64,000 nucleotides of DNA. Source: Pseudomonadota bacterium. Lineage in GTDB: Bacteria; Pseudomonadota; Alphaproteobacteria; Rhizobiales; Devosiaceae. A program made the position numbers and the translations under genes. The notes below the pieces were generated by a model. The model saw nothing but the letters and a program-made list of their open reading frames with translations. It was not told the DNA's origin and did no database searches. The DNA lies in NCBI GenBank assembly GCA_023391095.1, contig JAEWBN010000005.1, forward strand, positions 62,001 through 126,000, read 5' to 3'. Numbering within the stretch: position 1 is the stretch's first letter; every line of letters starts with the position of its first letter. Below, piece by piece: positions 61,764 through 64,000 of this stretch.

Positions 61764-62095
61764 GCATGGCGCTCCAGGAACTGGCGGACCGTATCCGCGG
61801 ACTGCTTCCGGACCAGAGAGGCATTGTCGAAAAGAAGATGTTTGGCGGCATCGCCTTCATGTTGGATGGAAACATGCTGGTCTGTCCGACCCGGGAGGGC
61901 GCGCTGATCGTGCGTGTCGGCAAAGAGAATGTGACCGATGCACTGGCCCAGGCGGGCGCCGAGACCATGGAAATGGGCGGTCGGGCAATGAGCGGCTTCG
62001 TGGTTCTTGCCGGCGACGCGATCGAGGATGACCTCGCGCTGGCAGCTTGGCTCGGACGGGCACGGGCCTTTGTCTCCACCTTGCCCGCCAAATAG
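61760..62095 (+). CDS. TfoX/Sxy N-terminal domain protein
   Basis: A 111-residue protein with the TfoX N-terminal domain (KKMFGGIAFMLDGNMLVCP, EMGGRAMSGFV). In gammaproteobacteria Sxy/TfoX activates competence genes through CRP; small stand-alone alphaproteobacterial versions have no shown role. Start coupled with the GFA gene (ATGA at 61760). Confidence 0.88.
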   Translation: MSMALQELADRIRGLLPDQRGIVEKKMFGGIAFMLDGNMLVCPTREGALIVRVGKENVTDALAQAGAETMEMGGRAMSGFVVLAGDAIEDDLALAAWLGRARAFVSTLPAK

Positions 62096-62200
62096 GCATG
62101 GCCCCTTGCCGAGCCTGACTTTGCGCTTTTCAGCCACGATGCTATACGGGCGCAAGAACGGCAAATGCCGAAATGCGCATTTCTTCAAGGGAGTTTTTCG

Positions 62201-63412
62201 ATGAGCAAGATCAAAGTCGCCAACCCGGTCGTGGACCTCGACGGCGATGAGATGACCCGCATCATCTGGCAGGCGATCAAGGACAAGCTCATCCATCCCT
62301 ACCTCGACCTGCCGATCGAATACTACGACCTGTCGGTCGAGAACCGCGACGCCACCGACGACCAGGTGACCGTGGACTCCGCCAATGCCATCAAGAAGCA
62401 TGGCGTGGGCATTAAATGCGCGACCATCACTCCGGACGAAGCCCGCGTCGAAGAATTCGGCCTCAAGAAGATGTGGAAGTCGCCCAATGGCACGATCCGC
62501 AACATTCTGGGCGGCGTGATCTTCCGCGAGCCCATCATCTGCAAGAACGTGCCGCGCCTGGTGCCCGGCTGGACCCAGCCGATCATCGTTGGCCGCCATG
62601 CCTTCGGCGACCAGTACCGCGCCACCGACTTCAAGTTCCCCGGCAAGGGCAAGCTGACGATGAAGTTCGTCGGCGAAGACGGCACCACCATCGAGCACGA
62701 CGTGTTCGACGCCCCCTCGGCCGGTGTTGCCATGGGCATGTACAACCTCGATGACTCGATCGCCGACTTCGCCCGCGCCTCGATGAACTATGCGCTCAAC
62801 CGCGGCGTGCCCTGCTATCTCTCGACCAAGAACACCATCCTCAAGGTCTATGACGGGCGCTTCAAGGATATCTTCCAGGAGATCTACGACGCCGAGTTCA
62901 AGGTCAAGTTCGAAGAAGCCAAGATCTGGTACGAACACCGCCTGATCGACGACATGGTCGCTTCTGCCCTCAAGTGGTCCGGCGGCTATGTGTGGGCCTG
63001 TAAGAACTATGACGGCGACGTACAGTCCGACACCGTCGCTCAGGGCTTTGGCTCACTGGGCCTGATGACCTCGGTGCTGATGACCCCCGATGGCAAGATC
63101 GTGGAAGCCGAAGCGGCCCATGGTACGGTGACGCGTCACTATCGCCAGCACCAGCAGGGCAAGGAAACCTCGACAAACTCGACCGCCTCGATCTTTGCGT
63201 GGACCCGTGGCCTGGCGCACCGCGCCAAGCTCGACAACAACGAGGAACTGGCCAAGTTCGCCGCCACCCTCGAAAAGGTCACCGTCGACACGATCGAAGA
63301 AGGCAAGATGACCAAGGACCTCTCCCTTCTCGTCGGCCCGGACCAGCCCTGGCTTTCGACCCTCGGCTTCCTCGACGCCATCGACCAGAACCTCCAGAAG
63401 GCCATGGCGTAA
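62201..63412 (+). CDS. icd: NADP-dependent isocitrate dehydrogenase
   Basis: Converts isocitrate to 2-oxoglutarate and CO2, making NADPH, in the TCA cycle. The 403-residue protein is of the eukaryote-like type II class (MSKIKVANPVVDLDGDEMTR), with WKSPNGTIRNILGG (substrate Ser/Asn), NYDGDVQSDTVAQGFGSLG (metal Asp residues) and AEAAHGTVTRHYRQH (NADP site). The ATG at 62201 is preferred to one at 62165; the GGGAG site is about ten bases before it. A terminator follows. Confidence 0.97.
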   Translation: MSKIKVANPVVDLDGDEMTRIIWQAIKDKLIHPYLDLPIEYYDLSVENRDATDDQVTVDSANAIKKHGVGIKCATITPDEARVEEFGLKKMWKSPNGTIRNILGGVIFREPIICKNVPRLVPGWTQPIIVGRHAFGDQYRATDFKFPGKGKLTMKFVGEDGTTIEHDVFDAPSAGVAMGMYNLDDSIADFARASMNYALNRGVPCYLSTKNTILKVYDGRFKDIFQEIYDAEFKVKFEEAKIWYEHRLIDDMVASALKWSGGYVWACKNYDGDVQSDTVAQGFGSLGLMTSVLMTPDGKIVEAEAAHGTVTRHYRQHQQGKETSTNSTASIFAWTRGLAHRAKLDNNEELAKFAATLEKVTVDTIEEGKMTKDLSLLVGPDQPWLSTLGFLDAIDQNLQKAMA

Positions 63413-63435
63413 CTCAGGCAATTTCTGCAACGTTC

Positions 63436-63467
63436 AAAGGCCGGGTCATAGACCCGGCCTTTTTCAT
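63436..63467 (+). terminator. Terminator of icd
   Basis: Perfect 11-bp stem AAGGCCGGGTC / GACCCGGCCTT with three-base loop, then TTTTCATTT. Confidence 0.9.
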
Positions 63468-63506
63468 TTGCATACTTCGCCGCAGGTGGCGGGACCGGAG
63501 GGCACC

Positions 63507-64000
63507 ATGAAGTGTCGATATTGGCTCCTGACTATTGTCGCAGCCGCCGGAGTGGCTGTTCATTTCCACAATGCCAGCTGGCGTGTGGCACCGCCGGCAA
63601 GTCCTCAGGTAAGCTTGATTGCCCATCGAGGTGTGCATCAGACCTATCACCGGGCTGATCTCGACAACGACACCTGCACCGCCGAGCGGATCGACACGCC
63701 CCGTCACGGTTTGCTGGAGAATACCCTACCCTCCATGGCCGCGGCATTTTCAGCGGGCGCCGACATTGTCGAGATCGACGTCCACCCCACGACCGACGGG
63801 GAGTTTGCTGTTCTCCATGACTGGACCGTGGATTGCCGCAGCGACGGCACCGGCGAGACACGCAAGCACAGCATGGACGCACTGCGCGCGCTCGACATAG
63901 GCTATGGTTATACCGCTGATGGCGGAGCCACCTATCCGTTCCGTGGCAAGGGCATCGGCCTCGTGCCCGAGCTTAGGGAAGTCCTTGAAGGATTCCCCGA
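63507..64000 (+). CDS. Glycerophosphodiester phosphodiesterase-family protein, 5' part
   Basis: The first 164 codons of a GDPD-fold enzyme cut by the window end. It begins with a hydrophobic signal/anchor segment (MKCRYWLLTIVAAAGVAVHF). The catalytic blocks are in order: HRG at ~40-42, ENT at 71-73, EIDVHPTTDGEFAVLHD with Glu89/Asp91 as metal ligands and His104. It probably acts outside the cytoplasm on glycerophosphodiesters. The ATG at 63507 follows CGGAGGG. The C-terminal half is not visible. Confidence 0.88.
   Translation, partial: MKCRYWLLTIVAAAGVAVHFHNASWRVAPPASPQVSLIAHRGVHQTYHRADLDNDTCTAERIDTPRHGLLENTLPSMAAAFSAGADIVEIDVHPTTDGEFAVLHDWTVDCRSDGTGETRKHSMDALRALDIGYGYTADGGATYPFRGKGIGLVPELREVLEGFP

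Noticed and set aside
1..64000. CRISPR arrays, insertion sequences, prophage or integrase genes
   Set aside because: No regular repeat-spacer pattern, transposase motif or phage gene was seen.

Overview
The window is about 63-65% G+C, gene-dense and chromosomal. It has no insertion sequence, phage or CRISPR array that I can see. It looks like an alphaproteobacterium of the order Hyphomicrobiales, perhaps near Devosia. This is an inference from the purC-purS-purQ-purL-bolA-grxD order, an alphaproteobacterial F1-ATPase zeta inhibitor (DUF1476), a DUF6665-like protein, many ATGA stop/start overlaps and overall protein character. The genus is a guess.

Region 1 (1-13.5 kb) is housekeeping. It begins with the 3' end of a Tet-type exporter and a GNAT gene. 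A gluconate module follows: gnd, divergent from an idnO-like dehydrogenase and gntK. Next come a second SDR, a CYTH protein, a CsbD protein, rluA, RidA plus an ASCH-like protein, tRNA-Leu(TAA), a carboxymuconolactone-decarboxylase-like protein, gpt, a CinA-N/MoaB-like protein, map-radC, a CelD-like acetyltransferase and ccdA with a probable TTG start.

Region 2 (13.7-28.1 kb) opens with a small membrane protein coupled to a chemoreceptor, then rpe and a PilZ protein. The purine block follows (purB, purC, purS, purQ, purL) with the zeta inhibitor, an acyltransferase-3 gene inserted between purS and purQ, and the bolA/grxD iron-sulfur pair. Two secreted proteins of unknown function lie among them.

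Region 3 (28.2-51.8 kb) is accessory and is the most interesting part. After two MFS exporters comes a nitrogen-scavenging island for guanidine and probably related compounds. One operon (34.9-44.1 kb) encodes a PotFGHI-like ABC importer, an isochorismatase-like cysteine hydrolase, an M20 amidohydrolase, both carboxyguanidine deiminase subunits (UAAP1/UAAP2) and allophanate hydrolase. A second operon (45.2-51.8 kb) carries a guanidine-I (ykkC) riboswitch, a nitrate/taurine-type ABC importer, a 1179-residue urea/guanidine carboxylase and a coupled 28-codon ORF. Both operons are preceded by a good sigma-54 (-24/-12) promoter motif and by an identical 10-base near-palindrome that may be the operator of the nearby GntR regulator. 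A second cysteine hydrolase, a MATE exporter, GntR and LysR regulators and a metallo-beta-lactamase-fold protein complete the island. The inferred pathway is guanidine to carboxyguanidine (carboxylase), to allophanate (deiminase), to ammonia and CO2 (allophanate hydrolase). The riboswitch sits only over the carboxylase operon, so the pathway is split between two differently controlled units.

Region 4 (51.8-64 kb) is mostly housekeeping: an inositol-monophosphatase-like protein, ttcA, sbmA/bacA with an unusual Pro/Ala-rich loop, rpsD, an EntS-like MFS gene, trmJ overlapping a membrane diguanylate cyclase, two tandem RimJ/L-type acetyltransferases, a GFA protein, a TfoX-N protein, NADP-isocitrate dehydrogenase and the start of a glycerophosphodiester phosphodiesterase cut by the window edge.
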